64,000 bases of DNA from Pseudomonas fluorescens. Lineage in GTDB: Bacteria; Pseudomonadota; Gammaproteobacteria; Pseudomonadales; Pseudomonadaceae. Positions within the stretch are counted from its first letter, which is position 1. Each line of letters starts with the position of its first letter. This document shows positions 37,156-46,127 of this stretch, one piece after another. The translations under genes were made by a program, and so were the position numbers. A model generated the notes under the pieces. The model was not told the DNA's origin, did no database searches, and saw only the letters and a program-made list of their open reading frames with translations. Location: assembly GCF_902497775.2 (NCBI RefSeq), contig NZ_OZ024668.1:207726-271725 (forward strand), read 5' to 3'.

Positions 37156-37196
37156 TGTTACCGCATTGTTACTAATGCGCTGTTACGGGCGTTACC
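37156..37196. promoter_or_regulatory. TGTTAC repeat cluster upstream of panB
   Basis: Three exact TGTTAC hexamers (37156, 37167, 37181) and a GTTACC (37191) lie in the 252-base spacer between folK and panB. The hexamer equals half of the CbrB site proposed upstream of crcZ, but here the copies are direct repeats and no sigma-54 promoter lies downstream. The rest of the spacer shows only an inverted repeat, GGGCGTT..AACGCCC, at 37188-37213. Confidence 0.35.
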
Positions 37197-37214
37197 GGCT
37201 GGGGAAACGCCCGG

Positions 37215-37691
37215 CTACAGGCGTTCCAGACCGACGAACGGGCAATCTGCCAGTAATTGGGACAGGGGCCGTTGATCGGCCAGGCAGAAGTCTTCGGGTA
37301 CCAGTTCGGCCAACGGGTAGAGGACGAACGGTCGCGCTTGCATGTGGTAATGCGGCACTTTCAGGCGTGGCACATCGATGACATGGTCGCCGTACAGCAG
37401 GATGTCCAAGTCGAGGGTGCGCGGGCCCCAGCGCTCCTTGCGCTCGCGGCCCTGGTCGGCTTCGATGGCCTGCAGCGCATCGAGCAGCTCAATCGGTGCC
37501 AGGGCGGTATCCAGTGCTGCTACGGCGTTGGTGTAGCGTGGCTGGCCGGGTGACAGCGATTCGCTACTGTAGAAAGCCGAAACCCCGGCCAGGGCGCTGT
37601 CACGCAGTTGCCCCAGCGCCTCGACGGCGCTGCGCAATTGCTGCTCGGGATCGGCCAGGTTGCTGCCCAGGCCAATGTAGGCGCGGACCAT
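37215..37691 (-). CDS. folK: HPPK, dihydropterin pyrophosphokinase
   Basis: Transfers pyrophosphate to 6-hydroxymethyl-dihydropterin, the substrate of FolP (also in this window). The 158-residue protein starts AYIGLGSNLADPEQQL and carries the signature RWGPRTLDLDILLYGD (metal-binding DLDIL), then PRLKVPHYHMQARPFVLYPLAEL. It starts three bases after the pcnB stop; the pcnB-folK-panBC order is the usual Pseudomonas one. Confidence 0.97.
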   Translation of the reverse strand: MVRAYIGLGSNLADPEQQLRSAVEALGQLRDSALAGVSAFYSSESLSPGQPRYTNAVAALDTALAPIELLDALQAIEADQGRERKERWGPRTLDLDILLYGDHVIDVPRLKVPHYHMQARPFVLYPLAELVPEDFCLADQRPLSQLLADCPFVGLERL

Positions 37692-37694
37692 GTG

Positions 37695-39083
37695 TTACTC
37701 GCCTGCAGCGCTGTCGGCGCGCTTGCGCTTGCTCGGGCTGCGCTTGCGTTTGCGCGGGCCGGCACCGGTGCCTTCATCACGGCTGCCCAGTTCGCGGATC
37801 ATGTCGCGGCGCTCGCTGTCGTTGCAGTCCTGGTAGTCGGTCCACCACTGGCCCAGGCCATCGGTTTCTTCGCCAGCGCTTTCACGCAGCAGCAGGAAGT
37901 CGTAACCGGCACGGAAACGCGGGTTGTCGAGCAACAGGTCGGCACGCTTGCCGCTGCGCCGTGGCAAGCGCTCCTGCATGTCCCAGATCTCGCGGATCGG
38001 CATGGTGAAGCGCTTGGGGATCGCAATGCGCTGGCATTGCTCGGCGATCAGCTCGTGGGCGGCTTCGTTCATCGCCGGGATCGGCGGCATGCCACGGCTC
38101 TGCAGGCGCAGGGCGCGACCCGGCAGGGCTGGCCAGAGCATGGCGGCGAACAGGAAGGCCGGGGTTACCGGTTTGCCCTGTTTGACGCGCAGGTCGGTGT
38201 TGATCAAGGCCTGGCTGATCAGGGTATGGGTGTAGGTCGGGTGCTCTTCGAGCGCCTCGGCACTGGCCGGGAACAGCGGGTCGAACAGCTCCAGGTCAAC
38301 GAGCATTTCGAAGGTGTCGGCAGCCTGCCCGGAGAGGAACAGCTTGAGCGACTCTTCGAACAGACGCGCCGCCGGGATCTCGCGCAGCATCGGCGCCAGC
38401 TGGCGAATCGGCGCTACGGTGTGCTTCTCGATGCCGAAGTTGAGCTTGGCGGCGAAGCGCACGGCGCGCAGCATGCGTACCGGGTCTTCCTGGTAGCGCT
38501 GGGTCGGGTCGCCGATCAGGCGGATCAGGCGGTTGCGGATGTCGTGTACGCCGTTGGCGTAATCGAGGATGCGCTCGCTGACCGGATCGTAATACAGGGC
38601 GTTGATGGTGAAGTCGCGGCGCTGCGCGTCCTCTTCCAGAGTGCCGTAGACGTTGTCGCGCAGGATCCGCCCACTCTCGTTACGCGACGAGGTGTGGCTG
38701 TTCTCTTCTTCGCTTTCCGGGTGGTTGGCGCGGAAGGTGGCGACTTCGATGATTTCACGGCCGAAATGGATGTGAACCAGTTTGAAGCGGCGACCGATGA
38801 TGCGGGCGTTACGAAACTCGGCGCGGACCTGTTCAGGGGTGGCGCTGGTGGCGACGTCGAAATCCTTGGGGGTAATGCCCAGGAGTTGGTCGCGTACGCA
38901 GCCACCGACCAGGTAGGCCTGGTAGCCAGCGTTTTGCAGGCGCTCGACAATGTTCACCGCGTGGCGACTGAACTGGCCACGTTGCAGCGAATGTTGACCA
39001 CTATTGATCACTTCGGGCGTGGTGCGGATATGGTGCTGGCCACGCACGGTAGGACGGAATGACTGGAACAGCTTCTTCAGCAT
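37695..39083 (-). CDS. pcnB: Poly(A) polymerase I
   Basis: Adds poly(A) tails that speed RNA decay. The 462-residue protein has the nucleotidyltransferase core LVGGCVRDQLLGITPKDFDVATSATP with the catalytic acidic pair, the RRDFTINALYYD motif and the RNA-binding domain with RMLRAVRFAAKLNF. It ends in a long basic tail (RKRKRSPSKRKR). The ATG at 39083 (MLKKLFQSFRP) is chosen; an open extension of 24 codons upstream is unlikely. The crcZ sRNA terminator lies 130 bases upstream. Confidence 0.95.
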   Translation of the reverse strand: MLKKLFQSFRPTVRGQHHIRTTPEVINSGQHSLQRGQFSRHAVNIVERLQNAGYQAYLVGGCVRDQLLGITPKDFDVATSATPEQVRAEFRNARIIGRRFKLVHIHFGREIIEVATFRANHPESEEENSHTSSRNESGRILRDNVYGTLEEDAQRRDFTINALYYDPVSERILDYANGVHDIRNRLIRLIGDPTQRYQEDPVRMLRAVRFAAKLNFGIEKHTVAPIRQLAPMLREIPAARLFEESLKLFLSGQAADTFEMLVDLELFDPLFPASAEALEEHPTYTHTLISQALINTDLRVKQGKPVTPAFLFAAMLWPALPGRALRLQSRGMPPIPAMNEAAHELIAEQCQRIAIPKRFTMPIREIWDMQERLPRRSGKRADLLLDNPRFRAGYDFLLLRESAGEETDGLGQWWTDYQDCNDSERRDMIRELGSRDEGTGAGPRKRKRSPSKRKRADSAAGE

Positions 39084-39216
39084 GGGATGCACTGTTTGAA
39101 GGAATGTTCGGCCAAAAACGAAGAATGGCCGCATGATGGGCGGGGATTCTAGCATTTACTCGGAGGATGGTGTAGGCGGTCACGTCGGACGACGTGTGGG
39201 CAGGCTGGAGCGGGCA

Positions 39217-39584
39217 GAAACTACAAGGGGAGCCGAAGCTCCCCAAGAAGTAGTTGCGTGCTCTTATTGTTTTTTTGCCGGGCTTCTTGTTTTTGTTGAG
39301 TGCCCTGCCCACAAAAAAAGCTTGTGGGCGGTCTCCCTAACCGGGATCAAGAGCAAACGGATTGCTTTGGTCGCTGAGGTTGCAATGATCATGCGATCCA
39401 ACCAGTTCAGGCCCTGCTTGAGTGCAGTTTTTGTTGTTCTCTGCCTGGTTGTGGGGCAAGCCCCAAATACAACTCCTCTCCAAAAGAATCAGTTAGCTGC
39501 GCCTCCGCCGTCTTGTTCTTATTGTGCGTGAGCCGATTCGTCTTATTTTTATTGTCTTTTGCAGTGCTTGTTATTGTTCTTGTA
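39217..39584 (-). ncRNA. crcZ: CrcZ small RNA, antagonist of Hfq/Crc
   Basis: A roughly 370-base RNA between cbrB and pcnB, the known crcZ position. The start is set by the sigma-54 promoter at 39595-39610. The end is set by the GGGGAGC-TTCG-GCTCCCC hairpin plus TTGTAGTTT at about 39217-39244. On its own strand it has many AANAANAA motifs, the A-rich sites where Hfq and Crc bind: clusters near 39569-39582, 39541-39556, 39511-39525, 39428-39440, 39284-39298 and 39263-39276. When CbrB is active the RNA titrates Hfq/Crc and lifts catabolite repression. No protein is encoded. Confidence 0.93.
39225..39246 (-). terminator. Terminator of crcZ
   Basis: On the minus strand GGGGAGC-TTCG-GCTCCCC, a UUCG tetraloop hairpin, is followed by a T-rich stretch. 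Confidence 0.8.
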
Positions 39585-39594
39585 CCAAACATAT

Positions 39595-39610
39595 AGCAGG
39601 TGCCGTGCCA
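39595..39610 (-). promoter_or_regulatory. Sigma-54 promoter of crcZ
   Basis: On the minus strand TGGCACGGCACCTGCT has the GG-N10-GC spacing and close consensus at both the -24 and -12 elements. Transcription should begin near 39584. Confidence 0.88.
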
Positions 39611-39669
39611 ACTTTTGCAAAGCCCAGTAAAACAAGGGGTTGGAGCGGTTTTGGGCGGTTCGCAGGGCG

Positions 39670-39705
39670 AAAAAAAACCGGGGCTTCGTTACCGTAAGCC
39701 CCGGT
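39670..39705 (-). terminator. Terminator of cbrB
   Basis: The 10-base stem ACCGGGGCTT/AAGCCCCGGT is followed on the minus strand by eight Ts. It separates cbrB from the independently transcribed crcZ. Confidence 0.9.
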
Positions 39706-39708
39706 TTT

Positions 39709-39759
39709 TGTTACGACTTCGTGCTGCGGTAACAGTTTGTCGCAAGGTGACGGTGTTAC
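39709..39759. promoter_or_regulatory. CbrB upstream activating sites for crcZ
   Basis: TGTTAC-N14-GTAACA (39709-39734) is a perfect inverted repeat about 125-150 bases upstream of the crcZ start. A third TGTTAC half-site lies at 39754-39759. This is the arrangement I recall for CbrB binding at crcZ in P. putida. The sites overlap the cbrB terminator region and the end of cbrB's 3' UTR. Confidence 0.8.
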
Positions 39760-39791
39760 CGCCGCGCCCCGTCGTAGAGCGCTGAAACGAC

Positions 39792-41228
39792 TCAGCCTTC
39801 GCTGGTGGCACCGCTCTTGCGCCGCGGGATGCCCAGGCGCTGACGGCGTTCCCACAGGCACTTGCGACTGACCCCGAGCTTGCGCGCAAGCTCGGTCTCG
39901 GTCATGTGATCCTGGTGCTCAAGGACGAAATGCTGGAAGTAGTCTTCCAGCGACAGGTCTTCGGTCGGCTCGTGGCTGGTGTTGTTGGCGCTGCTGGCGC
40001 CCGACAGGCCGGCAAACGGCTCGTCGTCTTCCAGGTCGCTCAGCTCGATGTCGATACCCAGCAGGTCGGCGGAAATTTCCGGGCTTTCGCACAGAATTAC
40101 CGCACGCTCCACGGCGTTCTCCAGTTCGCGCACGTTACCGGGCCAGGAGTAATGCCGGATCGCCTGCTCTGCGTCGTGGCCGAAGCGCAGGTCGTTACGC
40201 CCAACCCGCGCACTCTGGCGGGCGAGGAAGGCATTGGCGATCTCGTTGACGTCGGCGCCACGCTCGCGCAGGGCCGGCAACTTCAGGGCGATGACGTGCA
40301 GGCGGTAATAAAGGTCTTCGCGGAACTGGCCGACCTTGGCCAGGTTCTTAAGGTCGCGGTGGGTCGCGGCGATCAGGCGCACATCGACCTTTTGCGATTG
40401 CACCGAACCGACCCGGCGGATTTCGCCTTCCTGCAGTACGCGCAACAGGCGGGCCTGGGCCTCGAGCGGCAGTTCGCCGATCTCGTCGAGGAACAGCGTA
40501 CCGCCATCGGCGGCTTCGACCAGGCCGGCGCGACCGGCGCTGGCACCGGTAAAGGCGCCTTTTTCATGGCCGAACAGTTCCGATTCGATCAGCGTCTCGG
40601 GAATCGCCGCACAGTTCACCGAGATCATCGGTGCCTTGGCGCGCCGCGAGAGGTTGTGCAGCGCGCGGGCCACCAGTTCTTTACCGGTACCCGACTCACC
40701 CTGGATCAGCACATTGGAGTCTGTTGGCGCGACCTTGCGGATCTTACTGTACAGGTCTTGCATCGGTGGGCAGGAGCCGATGATGCCGATCTCGCCGTTG
40801 GCCGCCGTGCTAGCCGCGGCCTTGTCGCCTGGTACTGCTTTGCCGTTGCCGCGCTCAGCCGGAGCGGCCGGCGCGTTCTGCCGGTCACGCAGGATACGCG
40901 CCACGGCCTGAAGCATTTCGTCGTGATCGAACGGCTTGGCGATGTAGTCCACCGCCCCCATTTTCATCGAGTCGACGGCAGAACGCAGGCTGGCGTAGCT
41001 GGTCATGATCAGCACCGGCGTGCCCTGGCCGAGCTTGATCAGTTCGGTGCCCGGTGCGCCCGGCAGGCGCAGGTCGCTGACAATCAGGTCGAAGGTCGCA
41101 ATGCTGAAGCGCTCCTGGGCTTCCTGCACCGAGCCGGCCTCGCTGACCTGGTACTGGTTACGCTCAAGCAATCGGCGTAACGCCGAGCGGATAATGGTTT
41201 CGTCTTCGACGATCAGAATATGCGGCAT
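39792..41228 (-). CDS. cbrB: CbrB, NtrC-type response regulator
   Basis: Sigma-54-dependent activator of crcZ and of catabolic genes that responds to carbon/nitrogen balance. The 478-residue protein has a receiver domain with phospho-acceptor Asp52 and Lys98. The AAA+ domain has Walker A GESGTGKE (177-184), the sigma-54-contacting GAFTGA (224-229) and Walker B TLFLDEI. It ends in a Fis-type helix-turn-helix ([22 protein letters not shown]). It lies 22 bases after cbrA in one operon. Confidence 0.97.
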   Translation of the reverse strand: MPHILIVEDETIIRSALRRLLERNQYQVSEAGSVQEAQERFSIATFDLIVSDLRLPGAPGTELIKLGQGTPVLIMTSYASLRSAVDSMKMGAVDYIAKPFDHDEMLQAVARILRDRQNAPAAPAERGNGKAVPGDKAAASTAANGEIGIIGSCPPMQDLYSKIRKVAPTDSNVLIQGESGTGKELVARALHNLSRRAKAPMISVNCAAIPETLIESELFGHEKGAFTGASAGRAGLVEAADGGTLFLDEIGELPLEAQARLLRVLQEGEIRRVGSVQSQKVDVRLIAATHRDLKNLAKVGQFREDLYYRLHVIALKLPALRERGADVNEIANAFLARQSARVGRNDLRFGHDAEQAIRHYSWPGNVRELENAVERAVILCESPEISADLLGIDIELSDLEDDEPFAGLSGASSANNTSHEPTEDLSLEDYFQHFVLEHQDHMTETELARKLGVSRKCLWERRQRLGIPRRKSGATSEG

Positions 41229-41250
41229 TTATTCAATTCTCTCGACGGTC

Positions 41251-44199
41251 TCAGTTCACAGCGGACGTCGCTACGACATGACGCGGCAGGGTCACTCGGA
41301 TCCGGGTGCCGCGTTGGCTCTGGCTATCGGCCGGGCTGTCGATGGTGATTTGTCCATAATGCTCTTCCACGATGGAATAGACCAGAGCAAGCCCCAGTCC
41401 GGTGCCTTCGCCCGGGTCCTTGGTGGTGAAGAAGGGTTCGAACAGACGATCCATGATGTTTTTCGGGATACCGCTGCCTTCATCCTCGACGATCAGGTCG
41501 ACGGTATGCTCGCTGGCTTCGCTCTTGACCCGTACGGCGCTGCCGGGCGGGGAGGCGTCACGGGCGTTGGACAGCAGGTTGATCAGCACCTGGGCCAGGC
41601 GTTGCGGATCGCCTTCGACCCAGTGCTCCGGGTCGCACAGGTTGAAGAACTGTACTTCGAAATTGCGCCGGTTCAAGGCCAGCAGACCGATGGCATCCTG
41701 GGCTACTTCAGCCAGGCACACCGGCTCGTCGCTGTGCTGGTGGCTGCCGGCATGGGCAAAGCTCATCAGCGACTGGACGATGCGCGAGATGCGCTTGGTC
41801 TGTTCCAGAATCTGGCTGCTCAGTTCGGTGATCTCGCCGTCCTCTTCACGCTCTTCGCGCAGGTTCTGCGCAAGGCAGGCGATACCGGTAACCGGGTTGC
41901 CGATCTCGTGGGCGACCCCGGCGGCCAGGCGGCCGATGCTGGCCAGGCGCTCGGAGTGCACCAGTTTGTCTTCCAGGGCCTGGGTTTCGGTGAGGTCTTC
42001 GACCAGCAGCACCAGGCCACTGTTACCCGGTGCCAGCGGCTCGTCGATGGCTGCCTTGTGCAGGTTCAGCCAGCGGGTCTGGCCATCCAGACCCAGGCGT
42101 TGTTTATGCAGGTGTTCATCGGGCACGTTGATGAAGCCCAGCAGCAGGCCGCGCCAGGGGTCGGCAATGGTGGTCAGGCGCGAGCCGACCACGCGCTTGG
42201 CGGGGATGCCGGTGAGCTCCTCCATGGCCTTGTTCCACATCAGGATTTCCTGGTCCTTGGCCAGCGAGCAGACGCCCATCGGCAATTCTTGCAGGGTCTG
42301 GCGGTGGTAGCGGCGCAGGGCGTCGAGCTCGGCGGCAAGGCCGGTCAGGCGCGAGTGGTAGTCTTCCAGGCGGCTTTCGATGAAGTGGATGTCTTCGGTA
42401 ACGTAGTTTTCGTTACCGGACTTGTAGGGCAGGAAGGTCTCGACCATGTCCTGGGCCACGCTCGGGCCCATCAGCCCGGACAGGTTGGCTTCGATGCGGT
42501 CGCGCAGGCGGCGCAGGGCATACGGGCGGCGCTCGTCGAACGGCAGGTAGAGGTCGCGCAGGGCCTGTTCCACTTCCTTCTGCGCAGCCTTGGCACCCAG
42601 CGGCTTGGCCAACTGCGTGGCGAACTCCTGGGGCGAGGCGGCGTGCAGCTCGCGGCGCTGCGGGCGACGCACGTTATCCACCGCACAAGCCTCGGCGGCG
42701 CTGACTTCTTCACTGCTGGCGTTGGTGAACAGCGAGATCAGAGTGAACAGCAGCACGTTGGCTGCCAGCGAGGCGATCGCGGCCATGTGCCAGCTAGTGT
42801 CGTCGAGCACATAGATCATGTTCAGCAGCGGGATGTAGAAGCCTTGCAGGTTGCCCACCAGCGGCAACAGCATGGTCACCATCCACACCAGAATCCCCGC
42901 CAGCAGGCCGGCAATGAAGCCGCGGCGGTTGGCGGTCGGCCAGTACAGCACCGAGAGCACGCCAGGCAGGAACTGCAAAGTAGCAACGAAGGCGACGATA
43001 CCGAGGTTGGCCAGGTCCTGCTGGCTGCCCAGGGTCAGGTAGAAACCGAAGCCGGCGGCGATGATGGCGACGATCAGCGCCCGCCGGGTCCACTTCAGCC
43101 AGCGGTAGATATTGCCCTCGGCCGGTGGCTGGTACAGCGGCAGCACCAGGTGGTTCAGGGCCATGCCCGAGAGCGCCAGGGTGGTGACGATGATCAGCCC
43201 GCTGGAGGCCGATAACCCGCCAATATAGGCCAATAGCGCCAGCGCCTGGTTGTTGGCCGCGATGCCCAGGCCCAGGGTGAAGTATTCCGGGCTGGTGCTG
43301 GCGCCCATTTTCAGGCCGGCCCAGAGAATCAGCGGCACGGCCAGGCTCATCAGCAGCAGGAACAGCGGCAGGCCCCAGCTGGCGCTGACCAGCGAGCGCG
43401 GGTTGAGGTTCTCGGTAAAGGCCATGTGATACATGTGCGGCATGACGATGGCCGAGGCGAAGAACACCAGTAGCAGCGTGCGCCACGGGCCTTCCTGCAA
43501 CGGTGTGTGCAAGGCGGCGAGGGCGGTCTGGTTCTGCAGCAGCCAGACTTCCAGCTCATGCGGGCCGCCAAACACGCCGTACAGCGCATACAGGCCGATA
43601 CCACCCAGGGCCAGCAGCTTGATGACCGATTCGAAGGCAATGGCGAACACCAGGCCTTCATGTTTCTCCCGGGTGGCGATGTGCCGCGAGCCGAAGAAGA
43701 TGGTGAACAGGGTGATCAGCGCACAAAAGGCAAAGGCGACCCGTGCCTTGACCGGTTCGCCGGTCAGAATGCTGATCGAATCGGCCACCGCCTGGATCTG
43801 CAGCGCCAGCAGCGGCAGAACGCCGATCAACATGAATATCGTGGTCAGCGCCCCGGCCCAGGTGCTGCGAAAGCGAAAGGCGATCAGGTCGGCCAGCGAC
43901 GACAATTGATAGGTGCGGGTGATCTTCAGGATCGGGTAGAGCAGTACCGGCGCCAGCAAGAAGGCCCCGGACACCCCCAGGTAACAGGCGAGAAAGCCGT
44001 AGCCGTACTGGTAGGCCAGGCCCACCGAGCCATAAAAGGCCCAGGCACTGGCATAGACGCCCAGCGACAGGGTGTAGGTCAGCGGGTGGCGGATGATCGA
44101 GCGCGGGATCATCCCGCGTTCGCTGACCCAGGCCACGCCGAACAGCACCAGCAGGTAGGCGGCGCTGATCAGGATCATCTGGGTCAGGCTAAAGCTCAT
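41251..44199 (-). CDS. cbrA: CbrA, transporter-fused sensor histidine kinase
   Basis: Kinase partner of CbrB. The 982-residue protein has an N-terminal SLC5/sodium-solute-symporter-like domain with about 13 membrane segments (about 1-500), a STAC-type linker (about 510-600), a PAS region (about 620-730) and a HisKA-HATPase kinase. His764 lies in GVAHEIGNPVTGI; ATP-lid motifs are DEGSGIPKN and GEGTGLGLAL. The symporter part is related to histidine transporters. The start at 44199 (MSFSLTQMILI) overlaps the upstream small gene; 44208 is possible. Confidence 0.96.
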   Translation of the reverse strand: MSFSLTQMILISAAYLLVLFGVAWVSERGMIPRSIIRHPLTYTLSLGVYASAWAFYGSVGLAYQYGYGFLACYLGVSGAFLLAPVLLYPILKITRTYQLSSLADLIAFRFRSTWAGALTTIFMLIGVLPLLALQIQAVADSISILTGEPVKARVAFAFCALITLFTIFFGSRHIATREKHEGLVFAIAFESVIKLLALGGIGLYALYGVFGGPHELEVWLLQNQTALAALHTPLQEGPWRTLLLVFFASAIVMPHMYHMAFTENLNPRSLVSASWGLPLFLLLMSLAVPLILWAGLKMGASTSPEYFTLGLGIAANNQALALLAYIGGLSASSGLIIVTTLALSGMALNHLVLPLYQPPAEGNIYRWLKWTRRALIVAIIAAGFGFYLTLGSQQDLANLGIVAFVATLQFLPGVLSVLYWPTANRRGFIAGLLAGILVWMVTMLLPLVGNLQGFYIPLLNMIYVLDDTSWHMAAIASLAANVLLFTLISLFTNASSEEVSAAEACAVDNVRRPQRRELHAASPQEFATQLAKPLGAKAAQKEVEQALRDLYLPFDERRPYALRRLRDRIEANLSGLMGPSVAQDMVETFLPYKSGNENYVTEDIHFIESRLEDYHSRLTGLAAELDALRRYHRQTLQELPMGVCSLAKDQEILMWNKAMEELTGIPAKRVVGSRLTTIADPWRGLLLGFINVPDEHLHKQRLGLDGQTRWLNLHKAAIDEPLAPGNSGLVLLVEDLTETQALEDKLVHSERLASIGRLAAGVAHEIGNPVTGIACLAQNLREEREEDGEITELSSQILEQTKRISRIVQSLMSFAHAGSHQHSDEPVCLAEVAQDAIGLLALNRRNFEVQFFNLCDPEHWVEGDPQRLAQVLINLLSNARDASPPGSAVRVKSEASEHTVDLIVEDEGSGIPKNIMDRLFEPFFTTKDPGEGTGLGLALVYSIVEEHYGQITIDSPADSQSQRGTRIRVTLPRHVVATSAVN

Positions 44200-44365
44200 C
44201 GGCATCACGTTGGCTCTGCAGGATAAAGGTCACGACGATCAGGATCAGCCAGAGCAGGTAAGGGCGATACCAGGCACCGGTTGGCTCGATCCACCAGTCC
44301 ATGATGGCCGGGGAGAACAGATAGATCCCCACGACCAGAAGCAGGACCAAACGATAGATATACAT
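44189..44365 (-). CDS. cbrX: CbrX, small membrane protein coupled to CbrA
   Basis: A 58-residue protein with two hydrophobic segments (YIYRLVLLLVVGIYLFSPAI and YLLWLILIVVTFILQS), probably an inner-membrane hairpin. Its end overlaps the cbrA start by 11 bases, so translation of cbrA is probably coupled to it. GAGG precedes the ATG. A small gene in this position (cbrX) is known in Pseudomonas; its own function beyond coupling is not clear to me. Confidence 0.85.
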   Translation of the reverse strand: MYIYRLVLLLVVGIYLFSPAIMDWWIEPTGAWYRPYLLWLILIVVTFILQSQRDADEL

Positions 44366-44482
44366 GCTGGCCTCAAAGGTTAGGGCGCTGCGGCTTGGAC
44401 TTATTATTGGCGCAAATGGCTGCGGCGATGGTAACGGGCTTGTGCGTTTTTGCCAAAGAATTGAATTTACTAGGCTTTCTAT

Positions 44483-44550
44483 GTGTGGGAGCGGGCTTGC
44501 CCCGCGATCTAGCACGGACTGGCCTCATCGCGGGGCAAGTCGAATCCTAC
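44483..44550. repeat. REP palindrome pair
   Basis: gtgggagcgggcttgccccg at 44485 and the inverted, partly degenerate copy cggggcaagtcgaatcctac ending at 44550 face each other between cbrX and gluQ. They can form a long hairpin and may insulate gluQ from the cbrXAB promoter. Confidence 0.8.
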
Positions 44551-44555
44551 AAGGG

Positions 44556-45449
44556 TCAGTGCAGGTCGGCCTCGGGCACGCTCAGGCGCCGGGGCAGGGC
44601 CGTTGGGTTCCAGTGCGATGCGGCATGTGCCAGCACTTCGGCCGGAGTGCCTTGCTCCATGCCCGCTTCGGTCTTTTGCCCCAGCGCGCGCAGGGCCCGC
44701 AGCAGCAGGGGCGTGGCCTGGTCAGCGGCCAGGGGTGGCGAGCGATATGACTTGCCCAGCTTGTGCCCGTCTGGCTGCACGATCAATGGCACATGCAGGT
44801 AACGCGGTTGCGACAACCCGAGCAATTCCTGCAGGTACAGCTGGCGCGGGGTGTTGTCCAGCAGGTCGGCGCCGCGGACGATATCGGTTACACCTTGCCA
44901 GGCGTCATCCAGCACCACCGCCAGTTGATAGGCATACAGGCCATCGCGACGCTGGATGACAAAGTCGCCGACCTCGCGGCCCAGGTGCTGTTCATAGCGC
45001 CCCTGAACCCGATCTTCAAATTGATAGGCAAGCTCCGGCACCCGCACGCGGATGGCAGCATTTTCGCGGCCATGCCCGGCATTTCGGCACAGGCCCGGGT
45101 AGATGCCGTTGTAGCCTTCAAGCTGTTTGCGCGAGCAGGTGCAGGCATAGGCCAGGCCCTGGCGGAACAGGCGCTCGACCACTTCTGCATAGGCATCGTG
45201 GCGCTGGCTCTGATAGACCACCTCGCCGTCCCATTCCAGGCCGTAGCTTTCCAGGGTTTGCAGGATCGCTGCCTGGGCACCGGGGGCTTCGCGGGGCGGG
45301 TCGATGTCTTCCATGCGCACCAGCCAGGTACCGCCAACCGCACGCGCGTCCAGCCATGAGGCCAGGGCCGCGACCAGCGAGCCGAAGTGCAGGAAACCAC
45401 TGGGCGTAGGGGCGAAGCGCCCAATATAGCGAGGGTTGTTCATGCTCAT
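44556..45449 (-). CDS. gluQ: Glutamyl-Q tRNA(Asp) synthetase
   Basis: Attaches glutamate to the queuosine base in the anticodon of tRNA-Asp. The 297-residue protein is a truncated class I Glu-tRNA synthetase without the anticodon-binding domain. It has FAPTPSGFLHFGSL (HIGH region), the zinc-site cluster ACTCSRKQLEGYNGIYPGLC and the KMSKS-like KLGKS. It lies downstream of dksA with a terminator between, as in enterobacteria. Confidence 0.96.
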   Translation of the reverse strand: MSMNNPRYIGRFAPTPSGFLHFGSLVAALASWLDARAVGGTWLVRMEDIDPPREAPGAQAAILQTLESYGLEWDGEVVYQSQRHDAYAEVVERLFRQGLAYACTCSRKQLEGYNGIYPGLCRNAGHGRENAAIRVRVPELAYQFEDRVQGRYEQHLGREVGDFVIQRRDGLYAYQLAVVLDDAWQGVTDIVRGADLLDNTPRQLYLQELLGLSQPRYLHVPLIVQPDGHKLGKSYRSPPLAADQATPLLLRALRALGQKTEAGMEQGTPAEVLAHAASHWNPTALPRRLSVPEADLH

Positions 45450-45482
45450 GGACGCAACTGCAAACGAATACGTATAGCCATA

Positions 45483-45512
45483 AATGAAACGGGGCGCCTT
45501 GAGCGCCCCGTT
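45483..45512 (-). terminator. Terminator between dksA and gluQ
   Basis: On the minus strand AACGGGGCGC-TCAAG-GCGCCCCGTT is followed by TCATTTA. It is probably partial, so gluQ is expressed at a lower level than dksA. Confidence 0.8.
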
Positions 45513-45521
45513 CTGGTCAGG

Positions 45522-45971
45522 TCAGGCTTTGCCGACCTGTTTTTCCTTGATTTCTGCCAAGGTCTTGCAGTCGTAGCACATGTCGGCGGTTGGGCGCGCC
45601 TCAAGGCGACGCAGGCCGATTTCGACGCCGCACTTTTCGCACCAGCCGTACTCTTCATCGACGATCAGTTGCAGTGTCTTGTCGATTTTCTTGATCAGCT
45701 TGCGCTCACGGTCACGGTTGCGCAGTTCCAGGGCGAATTCTTCTTCCTGGCTGGCACGGTCGGCCGGGTCAGGGAAGTTGGCCGCTTCATCCTTCATGTG
45801 GTCCACGGTCTGGTCGACGCTGACCATCAGCTCTTTCTTCCAGCCATTGAGGAGCTTGGTGAAGTGGTCGCGCATGGCTTTGCTCATGTATTCCTCACCC
45901 TTTGTCTCTTTATAGGGTTCGACGCCATGAACAAGAACTGGCTGACTTTGTTGCTTTTCTTGGGTGGACAT
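45522..45971 (-). CDS. dksA: DksA, RNA polymerase-binding ppGpp cofactor
   Basis: Binds the RNA polymerase secondary channel and acts with ppGpp on rRNA and amino-acid promoters. The 149-residue protein has the coiled coil with the tip DPADRA (Asp68 and Asp71 equivalent to the essential Asp pair) and a four-cysteine zinc finger (CEKC...CYDC), so it is the canonical DksA1 type. The ATG at 45971 has GAGAGG upstream and is preferred over an upstream frame extension. Confidence 0.96.
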   Translation of the reverse strand: MSTQEKQQSQPVLVHGVEPYKETKGEEYMSKAMRDHFTKLLNGWKKELMVSVDQTVDHMKDEAANFPDPADRASQEEEFALELRNRDRERKLIKKIDKTLQLIVDEEYGWCEKCGVEIGLRRLEARPTADMCYDCKTLAEIKEKQVGKA

Positions 45972-46094
45972 GAATAGACCGCCTCTCACTCTTCTAATCC
46001 ATTGCGCAGGCTGCTCCATCTCCGGCGCCCGCCGGCCCTGCGACTGCGAGCCGCCGAACTTACCAGATCGAATCGGGGTACGCTACTCCCGGTT

Positions 46095-46127
46095 GTCAAG
46101 GCCAGGACAACTGCGCCAGGCCTTGAC
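46095..46127. promoter_or_regulatory. Inverted repeat between dksA and aminotransferase
   Basis: GTCAAGGCC-N15-GGCCTTGAC is a perfect 9-base inverted repeat in the 245-base divergent spacer. Both arms hold TTGAC-like elements, one for each direction, so it may be an operator or overlap the two -35 boxes. A second palindrome, TAGAAT-CATT-ATTCTA (46180-46195), lies 21 bases before the aminotransferase start. No clear -10 is visible for either gene. Confidence 0.4.

Noticed and set aside
39133..39531. Open frame across the crcZ region
   Set aside because: The interval is explained by a sigma-54 promoter, Hfq/Crc motifs and a terminator on the other strand. The frame has a Cys/Val-rich, unconserved product.
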